A stretch of DNA of 64,000 nt from Pirellulimonas nuda (GCF_007750855.1 NZ_CP036291.1:4092001-4156000); one strand, 5' to 3'; positions 1 through 9,378 are shown, counted from the first letter of the stretch. A program made the numbers and translations. The notes: generated from the sequence alone by a model not told the origin.

Positions 1-165
1 CTTGCGGTACCACAGCGTCAGGGGCTCGGCCGGCGGGGGGGCGTCGTCGGTGAAGCGGAAATCCGCGGTGGGATTGTTGGCCTCTGAGGGGGGAGGGGTC
101 TTCGCCAACAGGGTTCCCGCCGCGGCGCACCCGGCGGCCAGCAGCGCAAGAGCGGTTCTATTCAT
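1..165 (-). CDS. Probable GH95-type glycoside hydrolase, N-terminus only
   Basis: Only the first 55 codons are in the window; the gene runs off the left edge on the minus strand. The protein opens with a signal peptide (MNRTALALLAAGCAAAGTLL, residues 1-20). After a Pro/Asp-rich linker it reaches PLTLWYRK (residues 48-55), which resembles the first strand of GH95 alpha-L-fucosidases and galactosidases, where PL.LWY.KPA precedes the GNGRLGAM motif. GH95 enzymes remove terminal fucose or galactose in the periplasm or outside the cell. The catalytic domain is not visible, so the family call rests on a short stretch and is an inference. A gap of 225 bp separates it from the upstream same-strand protease gene. 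Confidence 0.5.
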   Translation of the reverse strand, partial: MNRTALALLAAGCAAAGTLLAKTPPPSEANNPTADFRFTDDAPPPAEPLTLWYRK

Positions 166-195
166 ACTTATTCCGCCAACGGCGCCCAAGAGTTG

Positions 196-207
196 CATTG
201 ATCAATG
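196..207. promoter_or_regulatory. 12-bp perfect palindrome upstream of the GH95-like gene
   Basis: CATTGATCAATG is a perfect palindrome about 30 bp upstream of the start codon at 165. The position would suit an operator. There is no second copy nearby and no adjacent regulator gene, so chance is possible. The rest of the 166-390 gap shows no recognisable element. Confidence 0.2.
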
Positions 208-390
208 TCGCGAAAGAGATGTGCCTGACGAGAACGGCGTGGCCGGCAAAGCGGCGTGAACCTCGCCGCGTGCCGCACGGGCGCCGGAGACCTGCAACGC
301 GTGTTGCGCTGGGGCCCAGCGGCCTTGCCGTGCCGCTAGTCTATCGCCCCGCGTGCTCGGGTTCAATCAACGCGTGTCAGACGGCCGGGG

Positions 391-2337
391 CTACTTCGCG
401 GCCTTGACGTCGTCCGCCACGGCGCCCGCTTCGGCGCCCCCTTCTGGGGCCTGCTTGGCGAACCCGCCGAGGTAGGCGATGGTCCGCGCCACGGTGTTGG
501 CCTCCCAGTACCACTGCAGGGCTTGGAGTTGCTCGCCCTGATCGCCCCCGCGTAGCATCCCCGCCGAGACGTAATCGAACACCACGTCGGAGGGGTCGAC
601 GTCTTCGTTTCTCAGAAGCTGGATGTTCCGGCGCGTCTGGTCTTCGGCGAAGTCGAGCATGTACTTCAGCGGCGCGTCGCGCTTGACGTCGACGATATAG
701 CCTTCGTCGTCCATTTCTACCCCCAGCGAGTAGTGGTTGGCCACCAGCGACGACGACAGCGTGTAGGTGCGGATCGCGAGGGCCAGCCGCGCGAGCGACA
801 GTTGATCTCCCTCGAACTCGCGGAACATTTCTGCTTGGGAGAACTGCTGGGCGCCCCACGCCAGCAGGTACTGCTCGTCCTTGCTGAGCATGGCGTCCTT
901 GGCGCGGGAGTAGGTGACCCCCGCCCCGTCGGCCGCTTGGTCGATCACCAGCTTCTCGAACTGGTTCAGGTTCGCCTGGGCGGCGCGGCGGAAAAAGTCC
1001 GCCGTCGCCTCCAGGGGCATCGAAGCCGGGGTGGCGCGCCCCTCGACGCGGCTGGCCAGGTCGAGCACGTCTTCGACGTAGTCGTAATCGGCGGCGGCCA
1101 TCTGCATGTAATAGACCGCCTCGAGGATCCGCTCCAACTCTACGTCGTCTTCCTCGGTCACCCGTGTGAGGATCGGCTTTTCGAGCTTCCCGCTCAGCAT
1201 CAGGTTCCCGAGGTTCTCGTAGGTGATCCCTTCGGTCAGGCTCATGTAGGCGTAGATCGTGGTCCCCAGGGCGCCGAGCGTGCGGGGCGACGCGTTCTTC
1301 AGCCGGTCGATCGCCATGCGGCGCTTCATCGGCGCCTGGGCGAACAGGCGGGCGTACTCGATGGCCCCCTCGCGGCCGCGGTCATTGTCGACCCAGATCG
1401 TCCGGGCGACTTCATTGGCCAGCGCCGCCGAGCTGGCGGCTTCGGTGATGGCCACCAGCGCCGCCGGGGCCACCCCTTGTGCGAGATGGTCGTCTACATT
1501 TTCCTCCACCTCGCGCGCCCACTCCATCATCGCCTCGGTGTACTCGCTCTTGTGGTCTTCCGGAATGCGGTCGTACTCGGCCGCCTCTTCGCGGAAGCGG
1601 AGCCGCCACTTGCTGGTGATGATCTTTGCCTGTTGGTAGCTGGCGTTCCCCAGCGTCGGCACGGGCGCGGGGGCGGGGCGCGGGAGCTCCGATCCGGTCG
1701 CCAGGCGGTAGGCCTCGTAGATGTCGCCCACGGCGCGGAGCTCGATGCCGCGGTCGGCGGCCCGCTGGAACAGGTCGACGTCGCGGCCGAGGGTTTCGTC
1801 GCGGTCGTTGCGCATGCCGTAGGGGATCAGCACCAGCCGCATGCCCGCCGCGGCGGCGCCGTCGATCTTGTGGGGCACGCCCCCCACGGGGCCGATGGTG
1901 CCGTCGGGGTTGATGGTGCCGGTCATCGCCACGTCGCTCAGCACCTTGTCTCCGCGCAGCGCGGCCAGCACGCCGACGGTGGTCAGGGCGCCGGCGCTGG
2001 GGCCGTCGACCCGTCCGCTCCGCTGGAAGAAGAGCCGCACGCCGGCGACGTCGCGGCCCGAGAGGTCGGCGGCCACCAGCGAGGCCTGCCACGCAGCGGC
2101 GCGCCACAACTCGCCGTAGCCGTCGATCTCGTCCTCAATAAACGCCAGCCGGAACGACTTGCCGGGGTTCTGATCGAACCAGATCTCGACCGGCCCGCAG
2201 ACGCCCCCCACCTGGCCGCCGCTTTGGTAGTAGGAGAGCGCGTTTACCGTGACCGGTTCGGCCCCGAGGCACGCCGTCCAGTGGCCGGCGGCCAACAGCG
2301 CCATCGCCAAAGCCAGCGCGGATCGTCGTGCGTGCAT
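391..2337 (-). CDS. Secreted stand-alone Lon-type (S16) serine protease
   Basis: This 648-residue protein has a signal peptide (residues about 1-26) followed by a Lon proteolytic domain (about 30-215). The catalytic Ser is S114 in DGPSAG. The catalytic Lys is K157 in GGVPHKIDGA. Their spacing of 43 residues equals that of the E. coli Lon dyad (S679/K722). There is no AAA+ ATPase domain. The remaining 430 residues are helix-rich and not recognised. The start at 2337 was chosen because it gives the signal peptide and lies below a good promoter (2381-2409). The open frame continues further upstream, but only antisense to moxR. The role is probably ATP-independent proteolysis in the periplasm; the substrate is unknown. 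The C-terminus ends in a low-complexity Ala/Gly/Glu tail. Confidence 0.85.
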   Translation of the reverse strand: MHARRSALALAMALLAAGHWTACLGAEPVTVNALSYYQSGGQVGGVCGPVEIWFDQNPGKSFRLAFIEDEIDGYGELWRAAAWQASLVAADLSGRDVAGVRLFFQRSGRVDGPSAGALTTVGVLAALRGDKVLSDVAMTGTINPDGTIGPVGGVPHKIDGAAAAGMRLVLIPYGMRNDRDETLGRDVDLFQRAADRGIELRAVGDIYEAYRLATGSELPRPAPAPVPTLGNASYQQAKIITSKWRLRFREEAAEYDRIPEDHKSEYTEAMMEWAREVEENVDDHLAQGVAPAALVAITEAASSAALANEVARTIWVDNDRGREGAIEYARLFAQAPMKRRMAIDRLKNASPRTLGALGTTIYAYMSLTEGITYENLGNLMLSGKLEKPILTRVTEEDDVELERILEAVYYMQMAAADYDYVEDVLDLASRVEGRATPASMPLEATADFFRRAAQANLNQFEKLVIDQAADGAGVTYSRAKDAMLSKDEQYLLAWGAQQFSQAEMFREFEGDQLSLARLALAIRTYTLSSSLVANHYSLGVEMDDEGYIVDVKRDAPLKYMLDFAEDQTRRNIQLLRNEDVDPSDVVFDYVSAGMLRGGDQGEQLQALQWYWEANTVARTIAYLGGFAKQAPEGGAEAGAVADDVKAAK

Positions 2338-2380
2338 CAATCGTCTCGGTGGTAATTGCGTCGGAAGCGGCCGAAAAACC

Positions 2381-2409
2381 ACTATGCTCCGCCCGCGTCG
2401 GCAAGTCAA
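2381..2409 (-). promoter_or_regulatory. Sigma70-like promoter of the S16 protease gene
   Basis: Read on the minus strand there is TTGACT (2409-2404), a 17-bp spacer and CATAGT (2386-2381), followed by the start codon at 2337 after roughly 40 bp. Both hexamers are close to consensus and the spacing is ideal. The 2338-2610 gap also holds the upstream region of the divergent moxR operon, in which I see no equally clear promoter. Confidence 0.55.
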
Positions 2410-2610
2410 AAACCAGCAGCAACGCCCCACAATTGCCCGTTGACGCCGGCGGCCGGCCGAACATTCTTTCCCCGGAAGGGTGACTTTCGGCCCCCGTGCG
2501 TCAATAATCCCGGGGCGGCGGCGAAACGCTACCGTAGCCGCCGTGGCCGACCATCTTCGGCGCCCCGCTGCTCCAATCGCTAGAATCCGACCCCCCGCAT
2601 TGGGCCCGCT

Positions 2611-3675
2611 ATGTCGCTGACCTCCTCCTCGGACGCGCTGACCAACTCGGCCCCCGCCGCGCCGAACAACAACGAGGCCCTCAGCGCGAACGACGTCGAG
2701 GCGGTCGACCGGCTGCGGCAGGCCTACGCCAAGCTGCGCGAGGAGCTGGGCCGGGTGATCATCGGGCAGCACGACGTGATCGAGCTGCTGGCGATCAGCC
2801 TGTTCGCCCGCGGCCACGCGCTGCTGATGGGGGTGCCTGGGCTCGCCAAGACGCTGCTGGTGAGCAAGCTGGCCGAGACGATGACGCTGGACTTCAGCCG
2901 GATCCAGTTCACCCCCGACCTGATGCCGATGGACATCACCGGCACCGACATCTTGCAAGAAGACTCGGACGGGCGCCGGGTGTTCGAGTTCGTCAAAGGG
3001 CCGGTGTTCGCCAACGTGGTGCTGGCGGACGAGATCAACCGCGCCCCGCCGAAGACGCAGGCGTCGATGCTCGAGGCGATGCAAGAGTACCGGGTGACGA
3101 CGGTCGGCAAGACGTTCGACCTGTCGCCCCCGTTCTTGGTGCTGGCCACCCAGAACCCGGTGGAGCAGGAAGGGACCTACCCGCTCCCCGAGGCGCAGCT
3201 CGACCGGTTCATGTTCCTGATCGAGCTGGACTACCCCACCAGCGAGGCGGAGGAGATCGAGATCGCCCGCACCACCACGGGCGACGCGCTGCCGACGCTC
3301 GACCGGCTGATGGACGCCGAGCAAATCATCGCCCACCAGCACCTGGTGCGCCGCGTCCCGGTGCCCGACCACATCTACGCCTACGCCGCGCGGCTGGTGC
3401 GCAAGACACGGCCGGGCCGCGACGAGGCGCCCGAGTGGCTCCGCCCGCTGGTGGCGTGGGGCGCCGGCCCGCGTGCCGTGCAGAACCTCATCCTCGGCGC
3501 CAAGGCCCGCGCGGCGCTGCTGGGAAGCTACATGGTGCGGCTCGAAGACGTGCAGGAGGTGGCCGCGCCGGTGCTAACGCACCGCATCATCACCACCTTC
3601 GCGGCCCAGGCCGAAGGGATCGACGCCAAAGAGGTCGTGCGGCGGTTGTTGGAAGAGATGGACAGCGAAGCGTGA
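2611..3675 (+). CDS. MoxR-family AAA+ ATPase
   Basis: At 354 residues it has the normal length for MoxR proteins. After a Ser/Ala/Asn-rich N-terminus it shows Walker A GVPGLAKT (74-81), Walker B VVLADE (136-141) followed by INRAPPKTQASMLEAMQE, and sensor-1 ATQNP (179-183). The C-terminal half is the usual MoxR lid domain. MoxR ATPases act as chaperones that remodel or insert metal into partners, typically VWA-domain proteins encoded beside them. The next three genes (DUF58, BatA-like VWA, VWA/amidotransferase-like) are those expected partners. It is first in a nine-gene co-directional cluster. The 247-bp gap to the next gene contains a long inverted repeat, so readthrough may be attenuated. 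Confidence 0.93.
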   Translation: MSLTSSSDALTNSAPAAPNNNEALSANDVEAVDRLRQAYAKLREELGRVIIGQHDVIELLAISLFARGHALLMGVPGLAKTLLVSKLAETMTLDFSRIQFTPDLMPMDITGTDILQEDSDGRRVFEFVKGPVFANVVLADEINRAPPKTQASMLEAMQEYRVTTVGKTFDLSPPFLVLATQNPVEQEGTYPLPEAQLDRFMFLIELDYPTSEAEEIEIARTTTGDALPTLDRLMDAEQIIAHQHLVRRVPVPDHIYAYAARLVRKTRPGRDEAPEWLRPLVAWGAGPRAVQNLILGAKARAALLGSYMVRLEDVQEVAAPVLTHRIITTFAAQAEGIDAKEVVRRLLEEMDSEA

Positions 3676-3709
3676 GTGGTGAGTAGTGACTGGTGAGTGG
3701 GTTTGCGAT

Positions 3710-3849
3710 CGAGCCGGTAGCGTCAGCGCCCGGGGTGTGGCGCGAACCCACTCGACTCACGCGCGGACCGGAGCGGCGCGTGTCGTCGCTCTACTCCGGG
3801 TTGCGACGCGTGTACCCACCGCACTCCGGGCGCTGACGCTACCGGCTCG
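3710..3849. repeat. Long inverted repeat, family A (AGCGTCAGCGCCCGG core)
   Basis: The left arm 3710-3737 and right arm 3822-3849 are 28 nt each and pair at 27 positions. Both contain GTAGCGTCAGCGCCCGG or its complement. The arms enclose an 84-nt loop. The preceding 3672-3703 stretch is built of GTGAGT/GTGACT units. A second copy with the same core lies at 14651-14739. The element sits between moxR and the DUF58 gene. It could fold as an attenuator or an RNA-processing hairpin. Confidence 0.85.
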
Positions 3850-3922
3850 AAAGATTCGTTGTCGCCAGTTATCCGTGCAATCCGTGGTTCATCCCGTTTC
3901 TACCTAGCGTTATCGGCTACGC

Positions 3923-4840
3923 ATGCCCACCCAACAGCCACCGCGGTCGTTCCTCGAGCCGGCCGTGCTGGCGCGGCTGGCGGGCGTGCCGCTGTTTGCT
4001 CGCAAGCCGATGCAGGGGGGCGTTTCGGGCAAGCACCGCAGCCCCCACCGGGGTTCTAGTGTCGAGTTCGCCGAGTACCGCAAGTACGTGCCGGGCGACG
4101 ACCTCCGCCGGCTGCACTGGCGGGCGCTAGCGCGCACCGGGCGGCGGTATGTGAAGGAGTTTGAGGCCGACACCAACCTGCGTTGCTGCCTAGTGGTCGA
4201 CACCAGCGGCTCGATGCGGTTCGGCCCCGCGGGCGGGGGTTTGTCGAAGATCGAGTACGCCCGCCGCTTGGCCGGCACGCTGGGTTACTTGGCGATCCAG
4301 CAGGGCGACGCGGTGGGGCTGACCTGCGTCGCGGATGGCATCGTGCAAGACATCCCGCCTCGCCGCAACCCAGCGCACTTGGCGCACTTGTTCGACACGC
4401 TCGAGAAGGTCGTGCCGGTCGGCCCCACGCACCTGGTCGACGTGCTGCACCAGCTCGCCGAGACGGTCCGCCAGCGGGCGCTGATCATCGTTATCTCCGA
4501 CTTGTTCGCCGACCCCGCGCTGCTGCGCGAGTGCTTCGAGCACCTGCGGTTCCGCCACCACGACCTGGCGGCGTTCCACTTGTTGGAGCAGCAAGAGCTA
4601 GACTTCCAGTTCCGCCGCCCGACGCGGTTTGTGGACATGGAGGGGGGGACCAGCATCCTGGCCGAGCCGACCGAGATCGCTAGCCGCTACCAGAAGGCCC
4701 TGGCCGAGTACTTGGAGGGGCTGCGCACCGCGGTGCTAGAGACGGGGGTCGATTACCACCGCGTGCGGATCGACGAGCCGTACGAGCAGACGCTGATGAA
4801 GTTCCTCGTGCGCCGCACCCAGCAGCGGAGCGGGCGATGA
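3923..4840 (+). CDS. DUF58 domain protein
   Basis: This 305-residue soluble protein carries the DUF58 signature EYRKYVPGDDLRRLHWRAL (51-69). It then has a VWA-like fold with an intact MIDAS start, DTSGS (93-97). DUF58 proteins are regular partners of MoxR ATPases in operons linked to stress tolerance or envelope functions; the biochemical role is not settled. Its stop overlaps the next start as ATGA (4837-4840), so translation of the two is probably coupled. The start at 3923 gives the usual short lead-in before the domain. Confidence 0.92.
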   Translation: MPTQQPPRSFLEPAVLARLAGVPLFARKPMQGGVSGKHRSPHRGSSVEFAEYRKYVPGDDLRRLHWRALARTGRRYVKEFEADTNLRCCLVVDTSGSMRFGPAGGGLSKIEYARRLAGTLGYLAIQQGDAVGLTCVADGIVQDIPPRRNPAHLAHLFDTLEKVVPVGPTHLVDVLHQLAETVRQRALIIVISDLFADPALLRECFEHLRFRHHDLAAFHLLEQQELDFQFRRPTRFVDMEGGTSILAEPTEIASRYQKALAEYLEGLRTAVLETGVDYHRVRIDEPYEQTLMKFLVRRTQQRSGR

Positions 4841-6915
4841 GCTTCTTGCAACCCTGGATGCTGGCGGCGCTTCCGATCGCGGCGCTGCCGGTGATCATCC
4901 ACCTGATTAATCAGCGTCGCTACCAGACGCTCGACTGGGGGGCGATGCAGTTCCTGCTGTCCGCCAACCAGATGTCGCGCGGCTTCCGGCGGCTGCGGCA
5001 GTGGCTGATCATGGCGATGCGCGTGCTGGCGATCGCCGGGCTGCTGTTTGCCGTCAGCCGCCCGCTGGCCAGCGGCTGGTTGGGGCTGACCGCCGGCGGC
5101 CAGGCCGACACCACCATCGTGCTGCTGGACCGCTCCCCCAGCATGCAGCAGCGCACCGCCGGCGTATCGAAGCTGGACGCGGCCCGCCGGCAACTGGTCG
5201 ACACGCTCCAGACGCTCGGCTCGAAGCGGTGGGTGCTGATCGATAGCGCCACGCTCAAGCCGCAAGAGATCAGCTCGCCGGCGGCGCTGTTGGACGCGCC
5301 GCAGACCACCGGCGTGAGCGCTTCGGCCGACGTGCCGGCGATGCTCGGCGTGGTGCACGACTACATCAAAGCGAACAACCCGGGGCGGACCGAGGTGTGG
5401 ATCGCCTCCGACCTGCGCGAGAACGACTGGCAGCCGGAAGACGGGCGCTGGGGGTCGTTGCGCAGCGCCATCCTGGAGTTTCCGCAGGAGGTGCGATTCC
5501 ACCTGCTGACGTACGCGTCAGACGCGAGCGCCGCGCAGCCGAACCTGGCGGTCCGCGTCACCGACGCCCGCCGCGAGCCCTCCGGCGGCGGGTCGGACCT
5601 GGTGCTGTCGCTGGAGGTGACGCGCGATTCGGCCCCCCCCGGCCGGCCGGGCCGGCCAGACGCCCCCGCCAAGATCGCCCTGCCGTTGCGGCTAGAGATC
5701 GACGGCGCGCCGTCGGTGATGAACATCGAACTAACCAATGTCGGGTTCGAGCTGAAGGACCACCGCGTGCCGCTGGCCGCGGGCGCCACGCGCGGCTGGG
5801 GCCGGGTGTCGCTCCCCGCGGACTCGAACCCGGCGGACGACCAAGCGTTCTTCGTGTACGACGAGCCGGTGGTCCGCCGGACGCTGGTGGTGACCGACGC
5901 CCCCGACCGGGCCCGGGCCGTGCGGCTCGCGGCGTCCATCTCGCCCTCGCCGGCGGTGAGCAGCGCGGCCGAGACCGCCACGCCCGACGCACTGGGCGCC
6001 GTGGCGTGGGAGACGCTGGCGCTGGTGGTGTGGCAGGCGCCGCTGCCGACGGGCGACGCGGCCCAGCGGCTGCGTGAGCTGGTCGACCGCGGGGGCCAGG
6101 TGATCTTCCTGCCCCCTGCGGCGCCGACGGGCGCCTCGTTCGCCGGCGTCCGCTGGCAGGCCTGGCAAGAACCGGCCGAGCCCCTCACGCCCGACAACTG
6201 GCGCAGCGACCAAGACCTGCTCGTCAAGACCGAGAGCGGCGCGTCGCTCCCGGTGGGTCGCTGGAAGGTGAGCCGGTACTGCACGCTCTCCGGCGAGCTC
6301 AACACGCTGGCGACCCTGCCCGGCGGGGCGCCGCTGGTGGGCCGCGCCGTGACCGACCACGGCGGCGTGTACTTCATCGCCACCACTACCGAACCGCGCG
6401 ACTCAACACTCGCCTCGGACGGCGTCGTGCTGTACGCCGCGCTGCGGCGCGTGATCGACGCCGGCGCCCAGCGGCTGGGCGACACCCGCAACGAGCCGGC
6501 GGGCCAACCATTCGCCGCGTCACCCGAACCGTGGCGCCGCACCGCCGGCGACGACTCCCCCGCCGCGGCCGAGGCGCTCTCGACCGACTACTGCTTCTAC
6601 CAGGGAGTGTATGAAGGGGGCGACAAGCTGGCGGCCGTCAACCGGACCCTGGCGGAGGGACGCACCGACACGGTGCCGGCGGCCCGGGTCGATCGGCTGT
6701 TCGAGGGGCTCGCCTTCGACCGGGTCGCGGGGGTCGTCGGCGATGGCGCCGGTCTGCTGCGCGAGGTCTGGCGCCTGTTCCTGGGGGCGATGATCGTCGC
6801 CCTGGTGACCGAGGCGGCGCTCTGCCTGCCGCGCATCGCGGCGCCGGTCGCAGAGAAGCCGCAGACCGTGCCGATCGGCCGCCGCGCCGAGCGTCCCGTG
6901 GAGGCCGCGGTATGA
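4837..6915 (+). CDS. BatA-type membrane protein with VWA domain
   Basis: The 692-residue protein begins with the BatA N-terminal membrane segment (MSFLQPWMLAALPIAALPVI, then IHLINQRRYQTLDWGAMQFL). A second membrane helix lies at about 57-75. A VWA domain follows with MIDAS motif DRSPSM (98-103). The middle region resembles beta-rich domains and a Rossmann-like region. A C-terminal membrane helix lies near LFLGAMIVALVTEAALCL. It is the expected membrane partner of the MoxR ATPase and DUF58 protein. The next gene overlaps by 4 bp. The function is inferred from family and context (aerotolerance-type operons). Confidence 0.88.
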   Translation: MSFLQPWMLAALPIAALPVIIHLINQRRYQTLDWGAMQFLLSANQMSRGFRRLRQWLIMAMRVLAIAGLLFAVSRPLASGWLGLTAGGQADTTIVLLDRSPSMQQRTAGVSKLDAARRQLVDTLQTLGSKRWVLIDSATLKPQEISSPAALLDAPQTTGVSASADVPAMLGVVHDYIKANNPGRTEVWIASDLRENDWQPEDGRWGSLRSAILEFPQEVRFHLLTYASDASAAQPNLAVRVTDARREPSGGGSDLVLSLEVTRDSAPPGRPGRPDAPAKIALPLRLEIDGAPSVMNIELTNVGFELKDHRVPLAAGATRGWGRVSLPADSNPADDQAFFVYDEPVVRRTLVVTDAPDRARAVRLAASISPSPAVSSAAETATPDALGAVAWETLALVVWQAPLPTGDAAQRLRELVDRGGQVIFLPPAAPTGASFAGVRWQAWQEPAEPLTPDNWRSDQDLLVKTESGASLPVGRWKVSRYCTLSGELNTLATLPGGAPLVGRAVTDHGGVYFIATTTEPRDSTLASDGVVLYAALRRVIDAGAQRLGDTRNEPAGQPFAASPEPWRRTAGDDSPAAAEALSTDYCFYQGVYEGGDKLAAVNRTLAEGRTDTVPAARVDRLFEGLAFDRVAGVVGDGAGLLREVWRLFLGAMIVALVTEAALCLPRIAAPVAEKPQTVPIGRRAERPVEAAV

Positions 6916-9107
6916 CCTCCACCAGCTCGCTGATGTTCCTATCAACGCCGCTCAGCCTGGGGCTGTCGCTGCTGGCCGTGGTTGTGACCGCCGTGCTGGG
7001 CGTGGTCGCGTGGCGTCGCAGCGGCTACCGCCGCTCGATCGGCCTGCTGGAGCTGCTGCGGTTTGCGGTGGTCGCCGCTGCCGCGGTGCTCTTGAACCAG
7101 CCCGAGTGGGTCCAGGAGTTCCGCCCCGACGAGCGGCCGACCGTCGCCGTGCTGTGGGACGACTCGATCAGCATGCAGACGCGCGACGTCAACCGCCCCT
7201 CGTCGGTTGGCCAGTTGAGCACCCGCGGCGAGGCGATCGCGCCGCTCACCAAGCCCGATTTCTGGGAGAAGCTGGACCAGGACCTGAACGTAGTGATCAC
7301 GCCGTTCTCGTCCGCCGAATCAAACAAGGCGAGCGACCTGAACGCGCCGCTGGCCGCGGCCCTGGAGCAAAACCCGAACCTGCTGGGGGTGGTGATGATC
7401 TCCGACGGCGACTGGAACGCGGGCCCCCCGCCGGTCGAGGCGGCGGCGCGGCTTCGGCTGCGTTCGACCCCGGTGGTGGCCATCCCCGTCGGCAGCCCGA
7501 TCCCCCTGCCCGATATCGAGCTGGTGAGCCTCGACGCGCCGACGTTCGGCATCGCCGGCAAGCGGGTCCGCATCCCGTTCACCATCGAGAGCTCGCTGCC
7601 GCGCGACCACCTGGCCACGGTGCAACTGACCGTCTCTAGCGGCGAGACCATCACCAAAGAAGTCCGCATCGCGGCCATGGGCCGCTCGACCGACTCGATC
7701 GACTGGCAGCCCGCGTCGACGGGTGACTACACGGTGACGCTCGCCGTCCCGCCGGTGAGCGAGGAGACGCTCAGCGACAACAACACGCGCAAGGCGCCCA
7801 TCGCGGTGCGCGAAGAGAAGCTGCGGGTGCTGGTAGTGGAGAGCTACCCGCGGTGGGAGTACCGCTACCTGCGCAACGCGCTCTCACGCGACCCCGGCAT
7901 CGAGGTGGCGTGCCTGCTGTTCCATCCGGGGCTCACCAAGCAGGGGGGCGGCAACACCGACTACATTAAACAGTTCCCCGAGGGGCTCGACGAGCTGGCG
8001 AAGTTCGACGTGGTCTTCCTGGGAGACGTGGGCTGCGAAACCGGCCAGCTAACCACCGAACAGTGCCGGCTGCTCAAGGGGCTGGTAGAGCACCAGGCCA
8101 GCGGGCTGGTGGTGATGCCGGGCTGGCAGGGGAGGCAGCTCAGCCTGCTGGACACCGAGCTGGCCGACCTCTACCCGGTGACGCTCGACCCCTCGCAGCC
8201 CGACGGCTGGGGCACGGAGCGGGCGGAGCACTTCCAGCTCACCGCCCTGGGGCGCCGCAGCCTGCTGACCAAGCTGGCCGACACGCTGGACGAGAACGCA
8301 GAAATCTGGAACGAGCTGCCGGGCTTCCAGTGGCACGCCCCCGTGGTGCGCGCCAAGGCGGGGAGCGAGGTGCTGTGCGTGCACGAGTCGTCCGCCAACC
8401 AGTACGGGCGGCTGCCGCTGCTGGTGACGCGCACCTTCGGCGCCGGCAAGGTGCTGTTCATGGGGACCGACGGCGCGTGGCGGTGGCGCAAGGGGGTAGA
8501 AGACAAGTACCACTACCGCTTCTGGGGTCAGGTGGTGCGCTGGATGGCCTACCAACGCAACATGGCCAAGGGAGAAACCATGCGGCTCTACTACTCCCCC
8601 GACCAACCCGAGGTCCGCCAGACCATGACGCTCAGCGCGAACGTGATGGAGCGCTCAGGCGAGCCGCTGAGCGGCGGCGAGGTGGCGGCGCGGATCGTCG
8701 CCCCCTCCGGCGCCGTAGAGACGGTCCGCCTACGCTCCGTGGGAGACGAGTGGGGCGCCTACAGCGGCCAGTACGCCGCCGCCGAGCCGGGTAAGCACCA
8801 GGTGACCCTGAGCGCCCAGCCGACGGGCGAGTCGCTCGAGGCGTCGTTCTACGTGCAGGGAGACGCGGCCGAAAAGGTCGGCCGCCCGGCCCGCATCGAG
8901 GTGCTCGACGAGATCGCCCGCGTCACACGCGGCCGGACCATCGCTATCGACCGCGCCCAAGAAGCCATCACGCATCTTGCCTCACTCCCCGATCCCCCCC
9001 CGGCCATCCGCCGGTTGCAGCTCTGGAGCCACCCGATCGTCGCAGGCACGCTGATTTGCTTGCTGGGTGTATTCTGGGTGCTGCGGAAGACGGTAGGATT
9101 AATCTGA
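6912..9107 (+). CDS. Membrane VWA / glutamine-amidotransferase-like protein
   Basis: In these 731 residues, two N-terminal membrane helices (about 12-34 and 42-62) are followed by a VWA-like region with a DxSxS MIDAS form (WDDSISM, about 88-94). From about residue 305 to 440 there is a class-I amidotransferase-like fold beginning RVLVVESYPRWEYRYLRNAL, without an evident nucleophilic Cys-His-Glu triad. The C-terminal part is beta-rich and ends in a membrane helix (HPIVAGTLICLLGVFWVL). A GGAGG-type site lies 7 nt before the start. Planctomycetes often carry this architecture directly after BatA. It overlaps the BatA gene by 4 bp. The role is unknown; it is probably part of the same membrane complex. 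Confidence 0.82.
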   Translation: MTSTSSLMFLSTPLSLGLSLLAVVVTAVLGVVAWRRSGYRRSIGLLELLRFAVVAAAAVLLNQPEWVQEFRPDERPTVAVLWDDSISMQTRDVNRPSSVGQLSTRGEAIAPLTKPDFWEKLDQDLNVVITPFSSAESNKASDLNAPLAAALEQNPNLLGVVMISDGDWNAGPPPVEAAARLRLRSTPVVAIPVGSPIPLPDIELVSLDAPTFGIAGKRVRIPFTIESSLPRDHLATVQLTVSSGETITKEVRIAAMGRSTDSIDWQPASTGDYTVTLAVPPVSEETLSDNNTRKAPIAVREEKLRVLVVESYPRWEYRYLRNALSRDPGIEVACLLFHPGLTKQGGGNTDYIKQFPEGLDELAKFDVVFLGDVGCETGQLTTEQCRLLKGLVEHQASGLVVMPGWQGRQLSLLDTELADLYPVTLDPSQPDGWGTERAEHFQLTALGRRSLLTKLADTLDENAEIWNELPGFQWHAPVVRAKAGSEVLCVHESSANQYGRLPLLVTRTFGAGKVLFMGTDGAWRWRKGVEDKYHYRFWGQVVRWMAYQRNMAKGETMRLYYSPDQPEVRQTMTLSANVMERSGEPLSGGEVAARIVAPSGAVETVRLRSVGDEWGAYSGQYAAAEPGKHQVTLSAQPTGESLEASFYVQGDAAEKVGRPARIEVLDEIARVTRGRTIAIDRAQEAITHLASLPDPPPAIRRLQLWSHPIVAGTLICLLGVFWVLRKTVGLI

Positions 9108-9119
9108 CTTGTTGGACGG

Positions 9120-9340
9120 TTGCCCACGAATCACGCGAATGAAACGAATAGAAGACAGGTAGAAGAAGGTTCACCACAGAGTCGCAGAGAACACAGAGAC
9201 GGACGGCAAGATTTGAAACCGCCGATGCACGCCGATGGACGCAGATTTTCGAACATCCGTCTGATCCTCTTTTTCTATCTGCGTCCATCAGCGTGCATCG
9301 GCGGTTCCTTATTCGTTTGATTCGAGAGATTCGTGGGCAA
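9120..9340. repeat. Nested composite inverted repeat (families C, D and B)
   Basis: The outer arms 9120-9150 and 9310-9340 pair at 28 of 31 positions (word TGCCCACGAATCAC). The inner arms 9217-9246 and 9277-9306 pair at 29 of 30 (word AACCGCCGATGCACGC). Between the outer left arm and the inner arm lies a single family-D word, CACAGAGTCGCAGAGAACAC (9174-9193), without its complement. The element fills almost the whole gap between the 9107 stop and the 9379 start, on the transcribed path of the moxR cluster. Confidence 0.9.
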
Positions 9341-9378
9341 CAGTCGTCTTCCCATTACCAAACTAACGAGCGCCGACC

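Noticed and set aside
391-3372. Open frame of 993 codons on the minus strand extending the protease upstream
   Set aside because: The extension is antisense to moxR, which has clear Walker motifs, and the protease has its own signal peptide and promoter at 2337-2409.
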